64,000 bases of DNA from Acidimicrobiia bacterium (lineage in GTDB: Bacteria > Actinomycetota > Acidimicrobiia > IMCC26256 > JAOSJM01), in contig JAOSJM010000005.1 in NCBI GenBank assembly GCA_027494165.1, positions 1,388,461 through 1,452,460 on the forward strand. Direction: 5' to 3'. Shown piece after piece: positions 37,947 through 50,270 of this stretch. How positions within the stretch are numbered: position 1 is the stretch's first letter; each line of letters begins with the position of its first letter. Made by a program: the position numbers and the translations under genes. The notes below the pieces were generated by a model, which saw nothing but the letters and a program-made list of their open reading frames with translations, made no database searches and was not told where the DNA came from.

Positions 37947-38845
37947 GTGCGCATCTGGATCTACGGCGGCGACGTGGTCGGGCGCGGCATCGACGAGGTC
38001 GTCGAGGCGGCGAGGACCGCCGAGGAGCAGGGCTTCCACGGCTTCGCGCTCCCCCAGATCTTCGGGCTCGACGCCATCACGACCCTCGCGCTCGTCGGCC
38101 GGGAGGTCCCGAGGATCGAGCTCGTCACCTCGGTGGTCCCCGTCTACACCCACCACCCCGTCGCCCTGGCCCAGGCCGCGCGCACCGCCCAGGCCGCCTC
38201 GGGCGGCCGGTTCGTCCTCGGACTCGGGCTCTCGCACCCGTGGGTCATCGAGAACGTCCTCGGCCTCTCCTTCGAGCAGCCCGTGCGGTACCTGCGCGAG
38301 CACCTGTCGGTCCTGCTCCCGCTCGTCCGCGAGGGGAGCGTCGAGTTCCGGGGGGAGACGGTGGCGGCCCAGGCCACGGTGGACGTGCCGGGGTCGACGC
38401 CCTGCCCGGTCCTCGTCGCCGCGCTCGGCCCCCGCATGCTCGCCCTCACCGGCGAGATGGCCGACGGCACCGTCACCTGGATGACCGGCCCGCGCACGCT
38501 CGAGTCCCACACCGTCCCCGCCATCACCGCGTCGGCCGAGCGGGCCGGCCGGCCCGCGCCCCGGGTCGCGGCGGGCTTCCCGGTCTGCGTCAGCGACGAC
38601 CCCGACGCCGCCCGTGACCGGGCCGCCCGCATCTACCGGGCCTACGGGGCCCTCCCCTCCTACCGGGCCATGCTCGACCGGGAGGGCGTCGAGGGCCCGG
38701 GCGACGTGGCCGTCGTCGGCGACGAGGCCGAGGTCGAGCGCCAGATCCGCCACCTGGCCGACGTCGGGGTCACCGACTTCGCCGCCGCCGAGTACGGGCG
38801 TCCCGAGGAGCGTGCCCGCACGCGAGCGTTGCTGCGCTCCCTCCT

Positions 38846-38849
<4 letters not shown>
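37947..38849 (+). CDS. LLM-class F420-dependent oxidoreductase
   Basis: 300 residues from GTG at 37947. It is a TIM-barrel luciferase-like monooxygenase: [60 protein letters not shown], and [20 protein letters not shown], the phosphate-binding SGGRFxLGLG segment. Close relatives in actinobacteria use coenzyme F420 and often carry TIGR03564-type annotation. The substrate is unknown. The stop overlaps the typA start (GTGA), an unusual pairing. Confidence 0.87.
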
Positions 38850-40714
<1,865 letters not shown>

Positions 40715-40839
40715 GGGGCCGGGCCGGTCGGGGAGAGCTCGCCCCCGCGTCCGGCCCGGGGCGTAGCATCGGCGCTGCGGACCCGTGGGCTGCGGAGTGC
40801 CGAGGCGGCCCGGACGGGAGAGCCGTCGGGAGGGGGGCC

Positions 40840-42045
40840 ATGGCGAGGTTCGACCCGTTCGACGCGACCCAGGCCCACGACGCCTGGCCGCTGCTCCGGG
40901 AGCTGCGCCGTGAGGGCCCGGTGGTGCCGATCAGCGAGCGCATGCACTACGTCGCCCACCACGCCGAGTGCCGGGAGGTCCTGCGCGACGCCGAGTCGTT
41001 CTCCAACGCGTCGGGCTTCAAGGCGCCCGGCGTGGTCGTCCCGCTCGAGGACCGCATCCTCGGCGAGCTCGACCCGCCCCGTCACACGGCCGTCCGCCGG
41101 GTCATGGTCGGCGCCCTCCTCCCCAGGGTGGTGCACCGGGTCGAGCCGTTCGTGGAGGCGACCGCCGCCGCCCTCCTCGACGCCGTCCCGGTCCCGGGGT
41201 CGGCCGACCTCGTGCCGACCTTCACGGTCCCGCTGCCCAACCGGGTCACCGTGCACCTCCTGGGCTTCCCGCCCGGGGACGCGGAGGCCCTCGCGGCGTG
41301 GGCCAAGGAGCTGATGGAGAGCCCGTTCCCGGCCACCAACCGGACGTCGCGAGGCGAGGGCTTCGCCGCCGCGTTCCCCGAGTTCGCCGGCTACATCGAC
41401 GACCGGATCGACCGCCGGGTGGCCGAGCTCGAGCGGGGCGAGGAGACCGACGACGTGCTGACCCGGCTCCTGCACCTCGAGGTCGACGGCGAGCGCCTCG
41501 GGCGCCGCCAGGTCCGGGCCCTCGTCCGCAACCTGATCACCGGCGGGCTCACCACGACGAGCCAGCTCCTCGGCAACCTGATCCACGAGATCCTCACCGT
41601 CCCGGGCCTCGAGGAGGCGGTCCGTCGGGACGAGGCGACCCTGGCCCGGGCGGTGGAGGAGAGCCTGCGGCTCGCCCCGCCCGTGCTGTTCGTGCCCCGG
41701 GGCTGCGTCCGGGGCACGTCGGTCGGCGGCTGCCCGATCGAGCCCGGCGAGCGGATCGTCGCCGGCACGGCCTCGGCCAACCGGGACGAGCGGGTCTTCG
41801 CGGACCCCGAGGTGTTCGACGTCGACCGACCCAACGCGGACCAGCACCTCACGTTCGGGTACGGACCCCACGTCTGCCCCGGGGCGAACCTCGCCCGCAC
41901 CGTGGCCCGGGTGGGGATCGCGGCGCTCCTCCGGCGCTTCCCGGCCGGGTCGCTCGCTCTGGCCCCCGGCTACGAGCTCGAGAACGTCCCCACCTTCTTC
42001 GAGTGCGGCCCGGCCCGGCTCCCGATCGAGACGACGGGGAGCTGA
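40840..42045 (+). CDS. Cytochrome P450
   Basis: 401 residues from ATG at 40840. The I-helix region is [20 protein letters not shown] near residue 231, with Gly replacing the common Ala before Gly. The ExxR motif is EESLR near 275. The heme-binding loop is [19 protein letters not shown], with cysteine ligand near residue 346. This is a soluble class I bacterial P450 needing ferredoxin and reductase, neither of which is encoded nearby. The substrate is unknown. The start has GGGAGGGGG just upstream. The much longer open frame that contains it is typA shadow. Confidence 0.93.
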   Translation: MARFDPFDATQAHDAWPLLRELRREGPVVPISERMHYVAHHAECREVLRDAESFSNASGFKAPGVVVPLEDRILGELDPPRHTAVRRVMVGALLPRVVHRVEPFVEATAAALLDAVPVPGSADLVPTFTVPLPNRVTVHLLGFPPGDAEALAAWAKELMESPFPATNRTSRGEGFAAAFPEFAGYIDDRIDRRVAELERGEETDDVLTRLLHLEVDGERLGRRQVRALVRNLITGGLTTTSQLLGNLIHEILTVPGLEEAVRRDEATLARAVEESLRLAPPVLFVPRGCVRGTSVGGCPIEPGERIVAGTASANRDERVFADPEVFDVDRPNADQHLTFGYGPHVCPGANLARTVARVGIAALLRRFPAGSLALAPGYELENVPTFFECGPARLPIETTGS

Positions 42046-42157
42046 GATCGACGTCCGCCGTGCCGAGCGGGTGGCCGTCCCGCGCGTCACGCGGCCGGTC
42101 CCACCCGGTCGCGGTGCCTGCTCCGGCCCGACTCGGCGCTCTCTACACTCTCCGCGC

Positions 42158-43231
42158 GTGAGCCCGAAGGCTCCGCGCCGTGGTCTCGTGCTGCTCCTCG
42201 CGATCGCCCTGATCGGCGCGGCCTGTGACGACGAGGGCGGTCGGGAGGACGAGCGGGTTCCCGGCGCCGGCGCCCTGCGGGAGTACGACCCCGACGCGAC
42301 GCTCGACGCCACCGAGGAGCCGGTCGAGCGTACGGGGGCGTTCGTCGCGACGAAGGTGACGTACCGATCGCTCGACGAGACGGTGCCCGGCTACCTCTCG
42401 CTCCCCACCGCCGGCGGGCAACCGTTTCCCTGCATCGTCGTCCAGCACGGGTTCAACGGGAGCAAGGAGGACGCTCGCGGCGTGTGGGGGCCGTTCGCCG
42501 CCGCCGGGTTCGGGACGCTGGCCATCGACGCCCGGCTCCACGGCGAGCGCGGCACGCCGTCGCAGCTCGAGGCGGCGTCGGGCAACGCCGTCGACATGCG
42601 GGCGGTCCTGGAAGGGACGGCGGTGGACCTGCGTCGCGGCCTCGACTACCTGTCGCGGCGCCCCGAGTGCGACGAGGACCGGCTCGGCTTCCTCGGTCTG
42701 AGCATGGGGGCGTTCCTCGGTGCGGTGGTGGCGGGCGCCGACGAACGGGTGCGGGCGACGGCGCTCGTGGTCGGGGGCGGGGACTGGCGCACCTTCTTCG
42801 AGCAGACCGAGCTCCCGGAGCTGGGCTGGGCCCGTGAGAGCGCGGCCAACCTCGACGACGCCGTCGAGGAGCTCGACCCCATCGACCCGGCGAACTGGGT
42901 GGGCCTGGTCAGCCCGCGCCCGGTCCTGATGATCAACGGGGACGCCGACACCATCGTCCCGCCCGACTCGGCGCGCGCGCTCCACGAGGCGGCTGGCGAG
43001 CCGAAGGACGTCGTGTGGTTCCAGGGCGGGCACCTCGCGCTCGGCGTCGAGTTCATCAGGACCGTGGTCACGATCTTCGGCTGGTTCGTCGTGAACCTCG
43101 GGCTCGCCCCATCCGGGGAGGCGGCGTTCGCGGCACCGCACCGGGCCCTCCCGGCACGCACTCGGCCGGCTCAGGCCGTCGCGGCCGCGAGCGCGGCGAC
43201 CGCTCGCGCTCCCGTCGCGGCGATCGAGTAG
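42158..43231 (+). CDS. Putative lipoprotein alpha/beta hydrolase
   Basis: From GTG at 42158: a basic n-region, hydrophobic helix LVLLLAIALIGAAC with a lipobox cysteine near residue 23, so a membrane-anchored lipoprotein outside the cell. The hydrolase core has VVQHGFNGSKEDARG (oxyanion region), the nucleophile elbow GLSMGAF near residue 181, the acid segment NGDADTIVPPDS and the histidine segment FQGGHLALG. It resembles dienelactone-hydrolase or acetyl-xylan-esterase-like enzymes, but the substrate is unknown. The last 20 residues overlap the convergent glycosyltransferase and may be a read-through artefact. Confidence 0.8.
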   Translation: MSPKAPRRGLVLLLAIALIGAACDDEGGREDERVPGAGALREYDPDATLDATEEPVERTGAFVATKVTYRSLDETVPGYLSLPTAGGQPFPCIVVQHGFNGSKEDARGVWGPFAAAGFGTLAIDARLHGERGTPSQLEAASGNAVDMRAVLEGTAVDLRRGLDYLSRRPECDEDRLGFLGLSMGAFLGAVVAGADERVRATALVVGGGDWRTFFEQTELPELGWARESAANLDDAVEELDPIDPANWVGLVSPRPVLMINGDADTIVPPDSARALHEAAGEPKDVVWFQGGHLALGVEFIRTVVTIFGWFVVNLGLAPSGEAAFAAPHRALPARTRPAQAVAAASAATARAPVAAIE

Positions 43232-44291
43232 CGGGCCGCCTGCTCCCGGCCTCGCGTCCGCAGCCGGTCCCGCAGCACGTCGTCGGTGACCACGTCGATG
43301 AGGCCGGACGTGATGGCGTCGAGATCGCAGGGATCGACAAGGAGCGCGGCGCCTCCGGTGGTCTCGGGCAGGGCGGCGCGGTCGGCGGCGAGCACCGGCG
43401 CGCCCCGCGCCATCGCCTCGACCGGGGGGAGGCCGAAACCCTCGTAGAGCGAGAGGTACGCCAGCGCGCGGCACGAGCGCAGGAGGTGCTCGCGCTGGAT
43501 GTCGTCGACCCTCCCCAGCATGACGACGGAGCCCGGGGGAGCGCCCTCGAGCTCCCGTTCCTCGTCCCGGCCCCACCAGCGTGCCCCGGCCACGACGAGC
43601 TGGCACCCGGCCAGCTCGCCTGACTCCTGGGTCGCGCGCCCGAAGGCACGGATCAGCCGGGCGACGTTCTTGCGCGGATGGAGGTTGCCGAGGTGGAGCA
43701 CGAAGGGCCGGTCGACGCCCGCCGCCCGGAGCCAGCCGGCGCACGCCCCGGCCTCCTCCTCGGTCAACGAGCGGGGCGGATCGATCGTGTTGGGTACGAC
43801 GAAGACGCGCTCGGGCTCGAGGGGGAACTCGGAGAGGATCTCCCGCTTGCAGAACTCGCTGACGGTGAGCACGACCTTCGCTCGGGGACCTGGACGCGGA
43901 AGGCCGTCCGCAGCCGCCACCTCGTCGGCGCCGGGTACCAGGCCGGATCGCGCAGGGGCGAGACGTCGTTGACCATGAGCGCGCTCGGTACGTTCCCCCA
44001 CGCCGGGGCGTGCGTCACCGAGAAGACCGCCTCCGGCGTCGGGCTGAGCCCGCGCAGCTCGTGCGGGAGCAGGAGCGCGAAGTGCACCGGGCCGCGGCGG
44101 CGGGGAACGCGCCGAACGTCGAAACGCGGCCCGTCCCCGAGGTCCGGGAGCCGAGCGTCCGCCGGCAGGAGCACGACGAAGCGGTCGTCGCCGGTCGCGC
44201 ACGCCGCGAGGCCGCGCAGGAACCCCCGCAGCATGCTCTCGTCGCCCCCCAGGCCGGATCCGAGCGAGCGGCCGTCGACCGCGACTCGCAT
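43171..44291 (-). CDS. Glycosyltransferase family 1/4 (GT-B), one frame break
   Basis: ATG at 44291: RVAVDGRSLGSGLGGDESML. The N-terminal Rossmann half includes FSVTHAPAWGNVPSALMVND. One C too few in the run at 43884-43887 shifts the frame, then KVVLTVSEFCKREIL, PNTIDPP, LHLGNLHPRKNVARLIRAFG, and the donor-binding SLYEGFGLPPVEAMARGAPV (EGFGLPxxE) follow to 43171. About 373 residues after repair, normal for a retaining GT4 enzyme transferring a sugar from a nucleotide donor. It lies next to the polysaccharide operon but is transcribed away from it. Confidence 0.88.
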
Positions 44292-44703
44292 GAGAGCGGA
44301 GTCCTCTCCGGGATCGTCGGTTGTGGTCGCCCGCCAAGAACGCGCGGCCGGCGGACGGTAACGCCGGGGACCGGTCCGGTCAAGGGCATCCCCAGGGGGC
44401 AGAGGGAGCCGTGCCGAGGGTCCCACTGACGCATCGCCGATGCGGAGCGTTTCCGGGCTCTGACGGCTCGGAACGCGCGGGACCGCCATCCCCTATTGAC
44501 GGCGTTGCCCCACGGCAATAGGTTCTGGGCCCTGCTCCGACGAGGGCGGGTTCGAATACGGCACAAGGTGACGAGGCAGACCGAGCCGTTCGAACTGGGG
44601 GGTGGGGCATGAAGCGGATCATGCGGTGCGATCCGGGTGAACCGGGCGGACCGGGCCGGCGGGGCTGCGAGCGATCGCGGTCCGGGCGGGGACGGGTGTC
44701 CCG
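44292..44703. promoter_or_regulatory. Divergent promoter region of the polysaccharide locus
   Basis: 412 bases between the leftward glycosyltransferase and the rightward operon. A good promoter lies at 44496-44524 (listed separately), leaving a leader of about 170 bases before the first operon gene. No clear riboswitch or attenuator structure was recognised in that leader. Confidence 0.6.
44496..44524 (+). promoter_or_regulatory. Sigma-70-type promoter of the polysaccharide operon
   Basis: TTGACG at 44496-44501, a 17-base spacer and TAGGTT at 44519-44524. Spacing is ideal and both hexamers fit the consensus positions that matter (TTGAC, TA...T). It points toward the glycosylphosphotransferase gene 180 bases downstream. 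Confidence 0.65.
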
Positions 44704-45561
44704 ATGAGCGCGATCCCACGGCGCGCGGCCATCGGACCCGCGGAGCACGCGCTACGCGCGGAGCTCAACGGCTCGGCGGTCGTCGACCGGATGGTCGACA
44801 ACGGCCCGGGGGCGGGCGCGGTCGACGCCGGCCCGGCGGTGGAGGCGGTCGGGGAGCGCACCGTCGACTCGACGGAGATTCGCGTATTTCCCGATGTCGC
44901 CGACATCGATTCCATCCTCGATCGGATCGGTCGGCCACGCGAAACCCGAGCTCACCGGCTGGTGATGCGGGTATTGGACATCGTGGTGAGTCTCACGGTG
45001 CTCGTCGTCGCGTCGCCGCTGATCCTGGCGATCGCGGCCGTCATCGTCCTCGACTCCCGGGGACCGGCGGTGTTCCGACAGGTCCGCATCGGTCGTGACG
45101 GCCGGCTGTTCCACTTCTACAAGTTCCGAACCATGTACGCAGACGCGGCGGAGCGGTTCCCCCACCTGTACGCCTACGACCACTCCGACGACGAGCTTCC
45201 CACGCTCTATTTCAAGCTGGCCGACGACCCGAGGCTGACCCGCTTCGGCCGGTACCTGCGGCGCACGAGCCTCGACGAGCTGCCCAACTTCGTCAACGTG
45301 CTCAAGGGCGAGATGACCCTCGTCGGTCCCCGGCCGGAGATCCCCCAGATGGTCCGGTACTACCAGCCCCACGAGCTGGTGAAGTTCGCGGTCAAGCCCG
45401 GTGTCACCGGGCTGGCCCAGATCAGCGGCCGGAACATCCTCCGGTTCCAGGAGACGATCGCGCACGACCTCGAGTACGTGCGAGCGCGCTCGCTCCGCTT
45501 CGACCTCTCGGTGCTCCGCCGGACGCCCGGAACGGTCGTCCGGATGATCGGGGCGCTGTGA
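44704..45561 (+). CDS. Undecaprenyl-phosphate sugar phosphotransferase (WcaJ/WbaP-type)
   Basis: 285 residues. After a variable N-terminus there is one membrane segment (VLDIVVSLTVLVVASPLILA) near residue 85, then the bacterial sugar transferase domain: GPAVFRQVRIGRDGRLF, FYKFRTMYADA, LRRTSLDELPNFVNVLKGEM with TLVGPRPE, then GVTGLAQISGR. It transfers a sugar-1-phosphate onto undecaprenyl phosphate, the first step of building a polysaccharide repeat on its lipid carrier. As the first gene of the operon it initiates the pathway that the downstream transferases, flippase and polymerase complete. Confidence 0.93.
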   Translation: MSAIPRRAAIGPAEHALRAELNGSAVVDRMVDNGPGAGAVDAGPAVEAVGERTVDSTEIRVFPDVADIDSILDRIGRPRETRAHRLVMRVLDIVVSLTVLVVASPLILAIAAVIVLDSRGPAVFRQVRIGRDGRLFHFYKFRTMYADAAERFPHLYAYDHSDDELPTLYFKLADDPRLTRFGRYLRRTSLDELPNFVNVLKGEMTLVGPRPEIPQMVRYYQPHELVKFAVKPGVTGLAQISGRNILRFQETIAHDLEYVRARSLRFDLSVLRRTPGTVVRMIGAL

Positions 45562-45611
45562 GCCCACGCCGCGCCCGCCGAAGCCGTCCCCGGAACGGGA
45601 GAGAGCGACCC

Positions 45612-46825
45612 GTGACGACGCCGACCACGACCACTCCGATGCTGAGCCTCCGCCGGTTCTGGCGGATCCCCGTCGTCGCGGTGATCGGAGCGATCCTGGG
45701 GTTCGGCGCCTCGTACCTGTTCGGGGTGACGTACGAGGCCAAGACCAGGGTGCTGAACCGGGTCAACAACGTCACCTTCCTCGGCAACGACGGGAGCACC
45801 CTGGAGGACCAGGGCACGGCGTTCGAGCAGTCCGCGCTGTCCAGGATCGTGGCCGAGACCGAGGGCGCGCTGATGGAGAACCACGTGATCGCCACCAAGG
45901 TGGTCCGCGAGCTCCGTCTCGACCAGGAGGAGGACGAGAAGGGCTGGTTCGCGACGCTCAAGAGAGGGTTCGCGAAGGCCTTCAAGTTCACGTACTCGTA
46001 CCTGGTCCACGGGACGTACGAGGAGCTGGACGACTTCGACCAGGCCGTCGAGGACACCGAGAGCGGGCTCCAGGCCAAGCAGGTCGGCAACTCGTACGTG
46101 ATCGAGGTGACCGGGCGCTGGGACACACCAGAAGACGCCAAGGCGATCGCCGATGTCGCGGCCGACTACCTGATCGAGCTCGCCGAGGAACAGTTTGTCG
46201 CCGACGTGACCGCCAACATGGAGAACCTCGCCCAGCAGCTCGAGCTGCTGGGCCAGCAGCAGCAGGCGGCGGCCACCGAGCTGGCGGTCTTCGCGGAGGC
46301 CAACGGCATCGACCCGGCGGTGCTGGGTCCCAACACCCTGACCCCGGCGCTCGCGCTGCAGCTCTCGCCCGAGCAGCAGTCGAGCTACCAGCAGCTCCAG
46401 CGGGCGTACAACACCTCGCTCGCCGCGTACACCCAGCTCCAGGTCGAGTACCAGCAGGGCCAGGTGAACGCCGGGACCAAGCCGGTCGAGCTGACCCGCC
46501 TCGACGAGGCGGTGGCCAGCGTCTACCCGGTGTCCCCGAAGCGCTGGCTCTACATGGGGATCGGCATCGTCCTCGGATCGCTCGTCGGCCTGGGGCTGAC
46601 CGCCCGAGCCGTCTGGCGGCGGGGTGAGACGTTGTTCCCCCGCGACGACGACCTCCACCCCGGTCCGGGGCGCGCCCCGCGCGAGGACCGGGCCGGTGGG
46701 GGCGGGGAGGCCGGCGAGGAACCGGCCGCCGACGAGACCGAGGCGGTCGCGGCGGCGGCGACGCCAGAGGAGCCGGACAGCGCCGAGGGGGATCCCCGCC
46801 TCGGGGAGGGGGATGGCCGCCATGA
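45612..46825 (+). CDS. Wzz-type chain-length/export protein (frame break near end)
   Basis: GTG at 45612 has GGGAGAG about 8 nt upstream; GTG at 45558, overlapping the previous stop, is an alternative. FWRIPVVAVIGAILGFGASY is the first membrane segment, and WLYMGIGIVLGSLVGLGLTA the second near residue 320. Between them is a long, partly coiled-coil region (ENLAQQLELLGQQQQAAATE, then QQSSYQQLQRAYNTS). This is the polysaccharide co-polymerase fold without a tyrosine-kinase domain. A Glu/Ala-rich tail follows. As written the frame runs on into the next gene. One more G in the five-G run at 46808-46812 gives a stop overlapping the next ATG. Confidence 0.78.
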
Positions 46826-47768
46826 GGATCCTCGTCACCGGGGCCGGTGGCATGCTCGGCAGCTCGCTCGTACCGGCACTGGTGGACGACGGGCACTCCG
46901 TGGTGGCGACCGACATCGACCGGTCGGATCCCCGACCCTGGGGGCCGGCGGGCCGGTCCTCGAGCACCTCGACGTCCGCGAGCCGGGCGAGGTCGGCGCG
47001 GCCCTGGAGCGGTTCGATCCCGACCTCGTCGCCCACCTCGCCGCCGAGACGAGCCTCGAGGTCTGCGAGATGCGGCCCGACGACGCGATGCTCACGAACG
47101 CGATCGGGACGAAGCACGTCGCGCTGGCCGCCCGCCGGGCGGGTGTGCCACTGGCGTACATCAGCACCGCCGGGGTCTTCGACGGCCGGAAGGACGGCTT
47201 CTACGACGAGTTCGACGAGCCCAACCCCATCAACGTCTACGGCGCCAGCAAGCTGCACGGGGAGCGCCTCGTCGAGCGGCTCGTACCCGAGCACTACATC
47301 GTGCGGGCCGGCTGGATGGTCGGGGGTGGGCCGCGCACGGACCACAAGTTCGTCTCCTTGATCGTGCAGCAGCTCGACGACGGCGCGCGCACCGTCCGGG
47401 CCGTGGCCGACCGGTTCGGGACGCCGACCTACGCCCTCGACTTCTCGAGGTGCTTCGGCCAGCTGGTCTCCAGCGGGAGCTACGGGCTCTACCACATGAC
47501 GGGGAACGGGGGCGGCAGCCGCTACGACGTCGCCCGGGAGATCCTGCGGGTGCTCGGGCGCGACGACGTCGAGCTGCTGCCGGTCGGCTCCGAGTACTTC
47601 GCCGAGGAGTACTTCGCGCCGAGGCCGCCCTCGGAGCAGATGCGCAACCGCGTTCTCGAGCTCCAGGGCATGAACACGATGCGACCCTGGGAGGAGGCGC
47701 TCGAGGACTACCTGCGTACGGAGTTCGGCGACCGGGTCCGTCCGGCGGGAGCCCTACTTGGACGTTGA
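46822..47768 (+). CDS. RmlD-like sugar-nucleotide reductase (frame break)
   Basis: ATG at 46822: RILVTGAGGMLGSSLVPALV (NAD(P)-binding TGxxGxxG). The five-G run at 46940-46944 needs one more G, after which VLEHLDVREPGEVGAALERF, DLVAHLAAETSLEVCEMRPD and ISTAGVFDGRKDGFYDEFDE continue. PINVYGASKLHGERLVERL holds the YxxxK catalytic pair. About 315 residues after repair. It resembles dTDP-4-dehydrorhamnose reductase, which makes dTDP-L-rhamnose, but no rmlABC genes are in the window, so the exact sugar is uncertain. Confidence 0.85.
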
Positions 47769-48738
47769 GGTCGGAGCCCGGGGGAACGCGGGGGCCCGGC
47801 CGGTCTCCAGGAGCCGGACCGGCGGACCCAGGGCGGACAGCGGGAACCCCGACCTCTCGATCGTCATCGTCACCTACAACTCGCGACGACACATCGGTGC
47901 CTGCCTCGAGTCGCTGGGGCAGGCCCTGTGCCGGTACCGCTTCGAGATCGTCGTCGTCGACAACGCCTCGTCGGACGGCACCCCGGATCTCGTCCGGTCG
48001 GTCTCTCCCGACGCCGTCGTGGTGGAGACGGGCGCCAACCTGGGGTTCGCCCGGGCCAACAACCGGGGCATCGCCCGGACCCGGGGCCGCCACGTCCTCG
48101 TCCTCAACCCCGACACGGTCGCCGACCCGGGATCGCTGGACCACCTGGTCGAGCTCCTCGACACCGACGAGTCGATCGGGATCGTGGCGCCACGCCTCCT
48201 CAACCTCGACCGCTCCGACCAGGGCACCGCCCGGTCCTTCCCGACCCCGGCGGCCGCGCTCCTCGGGCGCCGGTCGCCCCTGACCCGGCTGTGGCCGGGC
48301 AACCCGTGGTCACGGCGGTACCTGATCGGGCGGGAGCAGCCGGACAGCGGGGTCTTCCCGGTGGACTGGGTCTCGGGCGCGTGCCTCATGATCCGCCGCG
48401 AGCTCGCCGACCGGACGGGCGGCTTCGACGAGGCGTTCTTCATGTACTGGGAGGACGCCGACTGGTGCCGGCGGGTCAAGGACGGCGGGCACCAGGTCGT
48501 GTGCGAACCCCGCTCGAAGGTCCTCCACGACGAGGGAGCGCGGCGCAGCCCGCGCCCCCACCAGGTCCGGGCGTTCCACGAGAGCGCCTACCGGTACTAC
48601 GCCAAGCACCACCTCACCGGCCTCCGCCGGGCGTTCCGGCCGGTGGTCTACGGGGCGCTCATGGCCCGCGCCGGTCTCGTCCTCGCCGCCTCGCGAGCGC
48701 GCCGAGCCCGTCCGTCGCCGATCGGCCGGGAGGCCTGA
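47758..48738 (+). CDS. Glycosyltransferase family 2 (rhamnosyltransferase-like)
   Basis: 326 residues from TTG at 47758, overlapping the previous gene. GT-A core: LSIVIVTYNSRRHIGACLES, VVVDNASSDGTPDLVRS, ANLGFARANNRGIARTRGRH, then VLVLNPDTVADPGSLD, whose DxD-like NPDT binds the metal and nucleotide. FPVDWVSGACLMIRRELADR and FDEAFFMYWEDADWCRRVKD are typical of WbbL-type rhamnosyl- and related transferases. It adds one sugar to the lipid-linked repeat. Its stop overlaps the flippase start. Confidence 0.92.
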   Translation: MDVEVGARGNAGARPVSRSRTGGPRADSGNPDLSIVIVTYNSRRHIGACLESLGQALCRYRFEIVVVDNASSDGTPDLVRSVSPDAVVVETGANLGFARANNRGIARTRGRHVLVLNPDTVADPGSLDHLVELLDTDESIGIVAPRLLNLDRSDQGTARSFPTPAAALLGRRSPLTRLWPGNPWSRRYLIGREQPDSGVFPVDWVSGACLMIRRELADRTGGFDEAFFMYWEDADWCRRVKDGGHQVVCEPRSKVLHDEGARRSPRPHQVRAFHESAYRYYAKHHLTGLRRAFRPVVYGALMARAGLVLAASRARRARPSPIGREA

Positions 48739-50270
48739 TGGGCGAGCCCGTCCCCACGCCGGCCTGGGGAGGGGACGTCCCGGCCGCAGGACCTGCGCCG
48801 GCGCTCTTGCCCGCGGACGATCGCGGGATCGCGCGCGGCGTCGTGGTGAGCGCGTCGAGCCAGGTGGGCTCCCAGGTGGTCCACATGCTGCTGAACGTCG
48901 TCAGCAGCCTGGTGATCATCCGGTACCTCCCCCCGTCGAGCTACGGCGACTACGTGCTCGTCATGACCATGATGACCGTCACGGGGCTGGTCGCCGACTT
49001 CGGCCTCAACAAGCTCGGTGTCCGCGACGTGGCCGCCCACGAGAGCGACGAGCCCGAGGTGGTGGGCACCGTGATCGCGCTCCGCCTCGGCCTGGCCGTC
49101 GTCGCGGCCGGCGTCTTCCAGGCGGTCCTGCTCGGCCTGGGCCGGAGCGCCGAGGTGCACACCGCGGCCGCGCTGGCGTCGCTCACCTTCGTCGCCAGCG
49201 CGCTGATGAGCGTCGTCATCTCCTTCGAGGTCCGGCTCCAGCAGCACATCCCGGCCTTCACCCTCCTCCTCGGCGAGATCATCGAGACGGGCCTCGTCCT
49301 CTGGCTCGTACGCCACCACGGTTCGCTGAGCCAGCTCTACGGAGCCGCGGCCCTGGGCACGGGGGTGGCCGCGGCGGTCGCGGTGGTCCTGGCCCGGCGG
49401 CGACTCGTGCTCCGGCCTCGGTTCGACGCCTCGCGGATGGCGCCCCTGATCCGGGGTGCCCTCCCTCTCGCGGCGGCCAGCCTCGTCGGCATCGTCCTCA
49501 TCAAGCTGGACACGTTCGTCCTGGTGCTCCTGCGGCCCCGGCGGGAGGTGGGTCTGTACGGCGCGGCCTACGCCCCGGTCGAGTACCTCGCCGTCGCGGC
49601 GGTGGTGCTGGTCAGCGTGCTGCTCCCGCTGCTGGCGCGCTATCACGTGACCGATCGCGCCCGTTTCGTGGCCGTGTACCGTCTGGGGACCGAGGCGCTC
49701 CTCGCCTTCGTGCTGCCGATGGCGGTCCTGCTCGCCGTCGTCGCCGGTCCGGCGATCGACGTCGTCTACTCCGGTCAGTACCGGGGTGCGACGACGCCCA
49801 TGCGGCTGCTGGGGTTCGGCCTGGTCGTCATGTCGCTGAGCGCGTGGTACGCGATCGTGCTGCTGGCCGTCGGGCAGCAGCACCTGATCGTGCGGTACAC
49901 GGCGGCCATGCTCGGCGTCGCCGCGGTGGTTCACCCGGTGCTGATCGCCTGGCTCGGCGCCACGGGAGCCGCGCTCGGTGTGCTCGCCGTCGGGCTCCTC
50001 ACGGCAGCATGGGCCGGGCGCCTCGTCCGCCGGATGACCGACGCCCGCGTCGACGTCTCCCGTGTCGCGAGGGTCGTCGGGGCCGGTGCGGCGATCGGAG
50101 TGGTCGCCGTGGGCCTCGACGTCGCCGGCGTCGGGGTGTGGCCGGCGGCCGCGTGCGGCGCCCTGGTGTACGTGCCGACCCTGTTCCTGCTCGGTGTCGC
50201 GCCCCGCGACCTCGCGTCCCTCCTCAGGACGACCGACGACGGCGTGACCCTCGCGGAGGCGACCGCGTGA
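48738..50270 (+). CDS. Polysaccharide flippase (Wzx/MATE-like)
   Basis: 510 residues with about 12-14 hydrophobic helices, beginning VVHMLLNVVSSLVIIRYLPP and SSYGDYVLVMTMMTVTGLVA. DFGLNKLGVRDVAAHES is the typical PST-family loop following the second helix. It moves lipid-linked repeat units from the cytoplasmic to the outer face of the membrane. ATG at 48738 overlaps the previous stop (TGATG). The end overlaps the next GTG. Its position after a transferase and before more transferases is normal for Wzx/Wzy operons. Confidence 0.9.
   Translation: MGEPVPTPAWGGDVPAAGPAPALLPADDRGIARGVVVSASSQVGSQVVHMLLNVVSSLVIIRYLPPSSYGDYVLVMTMMTVTGLVADFGLNKLGVRDVAAHESDEPEVVGTVIALRLGLAVVAAGVFQAVLLGLGRSAEVHTAAALASLTFVASALMSVVISFEVRLQQHIPAFTLLLGEIIETGLVLWLVRHHGSLSQLYGAAALGTGVAAAVAVVLARRRLVLRPRFDASRMAPLIRGALPLAAASLVGIVLIKLDTFVLVLLRPRREVGLYGAAYAPVEYLAVAAVVLVSVLLPLLARYHVTDRARFVAVYRLGTEALLAFVLPMAVLLAVVAGPAIDVVYSGQYRGATTPMRLLGFGLVVMSLSAWYAIVLLAVGQQHLIVRYTAAMLGVAAVVHPVLIAWLGATGAALGVLAVGLLTAAWAGRLVRRMTDARVDVSRVARVVGAGAAIGVVAVGLDVAGVGVWPAAACGALVYVPTLFLLGVAPRDLASLLRTTDDGVTLAEATA

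Noticed and set aside
42144..42149. TACACT as promoter of the lipoprotein hydrolase
   Set aside because: No -35 or extended -10 at proper spacing, and it lies only 8 bases before the start codon.
45558..47768. Apparent fusion of the Wzz-type protein to the RmlD-like reductase
   Set aside because: The fused frame lacks the Rossmann N-terminus and reads low-complexity Arg-rich sequence in between. Two one-G corrections (46808-46812 and 46940-46944) give two normal genes with an overlapping stop and start.
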